DNA of 7,549 nt from Rhodospirillaceae bacterium. GTDB taxonomy: Bacteria > Pseudomonadota > Alphaproteobacteria > Rhodospirillales > Rhodospirillaceae. The stretch lies in contig JAFGWD010000190.1 in the NCBI GenBank assembly GCA_016937315.1, positions 1 to 7,549 of the forward strand. The letters are read 5' to 3'. The notes below the pieces were generated by a model. It made no database searches, had not been told where the DNA came from, and worked only from the letters and a program-made list of their open reading frames with translations. Positions 6,924-7,549 of this stretch are shown here, piece after piece; the stretch's first letter is position 1, and the number at the start of each line of letters is the position of its first letter. The position numbers and the translations under genes are program-made.

Positions 6924-7009
6924 AGCCCCGCCACCGAGAAACAATCTTGCAATTGTTGCGAAAAAACTTTGCGGATGTTTGTCGGTTTTGGTTGACCCTG
7001 GTTCTTTGA
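6920..7009 (+). CDS. Candidate ilv leader peptide (29 aa), attenuator control ORF
   Basis: A 29-codon ORF, ATG at 6920-6922 to TGA at 7007-7009, overlapping the miaA stop as ATGA. A Shine-Dalgarno AAGG lies 7 nt upstream. Nine of 29 residues are Ile, Leu or Val: I9, L10, L12, L13, V20, L25, L27, V28 and L29, and the peptide ends FWLTLVL immediately before the stop. It lies about 160 nt upstream of ilvB, with potential alternative RNA hairpins in between. That is the arrangement of leader peptides which control ilv/leu operons by ribosome stalling when charged Leu or Val tRNA is scarce. The Leu codons near the end are varied (TTG, CTG, CTT). The sequence, start signal and composition are seen; the regulatory role is inference. 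It could instead be a chance ORF, but composition, position and neighbour together make that less likely. The peptide itself probably has no other function. Confidence 0.68.
   Translation: MKPRHRETILQLLRKNFADVCRFWLTLVL
6940..6957 (+). repeat. Small inverted repeat inside the leader ORF
   Basis: AACAAT (6940-6945) and ATTGTT (6952-6957) are perfect 6-bp arms around a 6-nt loop. It is AT-rich and weak, lies within the leader ORF and has no T-run after it. It could fold as a minor RNA hairpin near the 5' end of the leader. Confidence 0.3.
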
Positions 7010-7024
7010 AATCATAAGTAGGAT

Positions 7025-7068
7025 GCTCTCTTTTAGAGCGCCCATAAAAAAGAAGGCGCTTCCAAGCG
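7025..7068 (+). promoter_or_regulatory. Overlapping alternative hairpins after the leader ORF
   Basis: Three stems compete for the same bases. The first pairs GCTCT (7025-7029) with AGAGC (7035-7039). The second pairs AGCGCC (7037-7042) with GGCGCT (7055-7060). The third pairs CGCT (7057-7060) with AGCG (7065-7068). Each shares bases with the next, as in the 1:2, 2:3, 3:4 series of a translational attenuator. The stems are short and no T-run follows them. They start 16 nt after the leader stop codon. Confidence 0.4.
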
Positions 7069-7070
7069 GA

Positions 7071-7091
7071 GGACGACGGGTTTCCCGGTCC
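7071..7091 (+). promoter_or_regulatory. Leader hairpin with a competing downstream partner
   Basis: GGAC (7071-7074) pairs with GTCC (7088-7091), and inside it GGG (7078-7080) pairs with CCC (7084-7086). The bases CCCGGT (7084-7089) can instead pair with ACCGGG (7130-7135), which would break both this hairpin and the next one. This is a possible anti-terminator arrangement, from inspection only. Confidence 0.35.
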
Positions 7092-7110
7092 AGGAGAGAG
7101 GTTCGTTTTT

Positions 7111-7149
7111 CGGCGTGGTGTCCGGCACAACCGGGCCGCGCCGTTTGGA
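7111..7149 (+). terminator. Candidate attenuator terminator before ilvB
   Basis: A long GC-rich imperfect hairpin: CGGCG (7111-7115) with CGCCG (7139-7143), GG (7117-7118) with CC (7136-7137), and CCGG (7122-7125) with CCGG (7131-7134), with a 5-nt loop. It is followed by a weak U tract (TTTGGATT). A better run of five T's (7106-7110) lies before rather than after it. It ends about 18 nt before the ilvB Shine-Dalgarno and could terminate leader transcripts or limit ribosome access. Confidence 0.4.
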
Positions 7150-7172
7150 TTCGGTGGTTTGGAGCGAAGAGT

Positions 7173-7549
7173 ATGATGCAGGAACGCATGTCCGGAGCGG
7201 AAATTGTCCTCAAGGCCCTGATGGATCAGGGTGTTGAGGTCGTATTCGGCTATCCGGGGGGCGCTGTACTTCCGCTTTACGATGCCCTTTTCAAGCAGAA
7301 TCGCATCCGTCATATTCTGACCCGCCATGAGCAAGCGGCAGTGCATGCGGCGGAAGGCTATGCACGCTCCACCGGAAAGGTCGGGGTGGTGCTGGTGACC
7401 TCTGGCCCCGGTGCGACGAATGCGGTGACCGGGCTGACGGACGCGCTGATGGACTCCATCCCGCTTGTCGTCTTTTCGGGGCAGGTGCCCACCTTCATGA
7501 TCGGCACCGACGGCTTTCAGGAGGCCGACGTCAACGGGATCACGATGCC
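7173..7549 (+). CDS. ilvB: Acetolactate synthase large (catalytic) subunit IlvB, 3' partial
   Basis: The first 125 residues of a thiamine-diphosphate enzyme that condenses two pyruvates to acetolactate (or pyruvate with 2-oxobutyrate), the first common step of Val, Leu and Ile synthesis. Typical markers are GAEIVLKALMDQGVEVVFGY near the start, PGGAVLPLYDAL (28-39), RHEQAAVHAAEGYAR (51-65) with the catalytic Glu E53, SGPGATN (77-83) and GTDGFQEAD (111-119). The gene leaves the window after position 7549. The ATG at 7173 is preferred: GGAG (7161-7164) lies 8 nt upstream, and the protein then starts close to the conserved MSGAE. A second ATG follows at once (7176). The frame is open upstream to 6996 with another ATG at 7023, but that stretch is Arg-rich and unlike the family. 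Candidate attenuator structures lie in the 5' leader; a small subunit (ilvH/ilvN) would be expected downstream. Confidence 0.95.
   Translation, partial: MMQERMSGAEIVLKALMDQGVEVVFGYPGGAVLPLYDALFKQNRIRHILTRHEQAAVHAAEGYARSTGKVGVVLVTSGPGATNAVTGLTDALMDSIPLVVFSGQVPTFMIGTDGFQEADVNGITM

Noticed and set aside
6975..6995. Six-codon ORF MFVGFG before ilvB
   Set aside because: Too short, lacks a ribosome binding site and is out of frame with the better supported 29-codon leader.
6992..7020. Possible ilvB promoter TTGACC with TAAGTA 17 bp downstream
   Set aside because: The -10 is poor, and the TTGACC falls on the Leu/Thr codons of the leader ORF. Starting there would skip the leader peptide.
1..7549. 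CRISPR arrays, tRNA/rRNA genes, insertion sequences, phage genes
   Set aside because: I looked for repeated spaced units, transposase motifs, terminal repeats and RNA-gene signatures and saw none.

Overview
The window looks like a chromosomal segment of a moderately GC-rich alphaproteobacterium. The gene set and the protein sequence style suggest the Rhodospirillales, near Magnetospirillum and its relatives. This placement rests on the serB / miaA / ilvB neighbourhood and the family types, not on a search. I see no mobile elements, tRNA or rRNA genes, or CRISPR arrays.

Layout. (1) Positions 1-3080, plus strand: the 3' part of a very large flavo-iron-sulfur oxidoreductase. It joins a GltD/NfnB-like half (two Cys-rich 4Fe-4S modules, two Rossmann folds) to a PyrK/NfnA-like half (FNR-type FAD/NAD module, C-terminal 2Fe-2S). 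Its 5' end lies outside the window. A strong intrinsic terminator follows. (2) Positions 3121-4471, plus: a palindrome-rich, AT-rich promoter region and a stand-alone secreted substrate-binding protein of the branched-chain amino acid type, with no permease or ATPase beside it. A terminator at 4503-4538 is shared with the convergent genes. (3) Positions 4531-5911, minus: serB (phosphoserine phosphatase) followed by msrB (methionine sulfoxide reductase B), probably one transcript. (4) Positions 5910-6923, plus: miaA (tRNA dimethylallyltransferase), whose ATG overlaps the serB ATG on the opposite strand in a single CATG. (5) Positions 6920-7549, plus: a hidden 29-codon ORF ending in a Leu/Val cluster overlaps the miaA stop codon. 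It is followed by about 160 nt able to form several mutually exclusive hairpins, then the 5' part of ilvB (acetolactate synthase large subunit).

How they fit together. The last block reads as a classical ribosome-mediated attenuator. A short leader peptide rich in branched-chain residues sits just before alternative RNA structures and ilvB, whose pathway makes Leu, Val and Ile. Because the leader ATG overlaps the miaA stop (ATGA), leader translation may be coupled to translation of a tRNA-modification gene. This leader is too small for routine gene calling and is the best candidate here for something overlooked. The second notable item is the single-chain NfnB-NfnA-like fusion, which could be an electron-bifurcating or transhydrogenase-type enzyme. 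The rest is ordinary housekeeping content.
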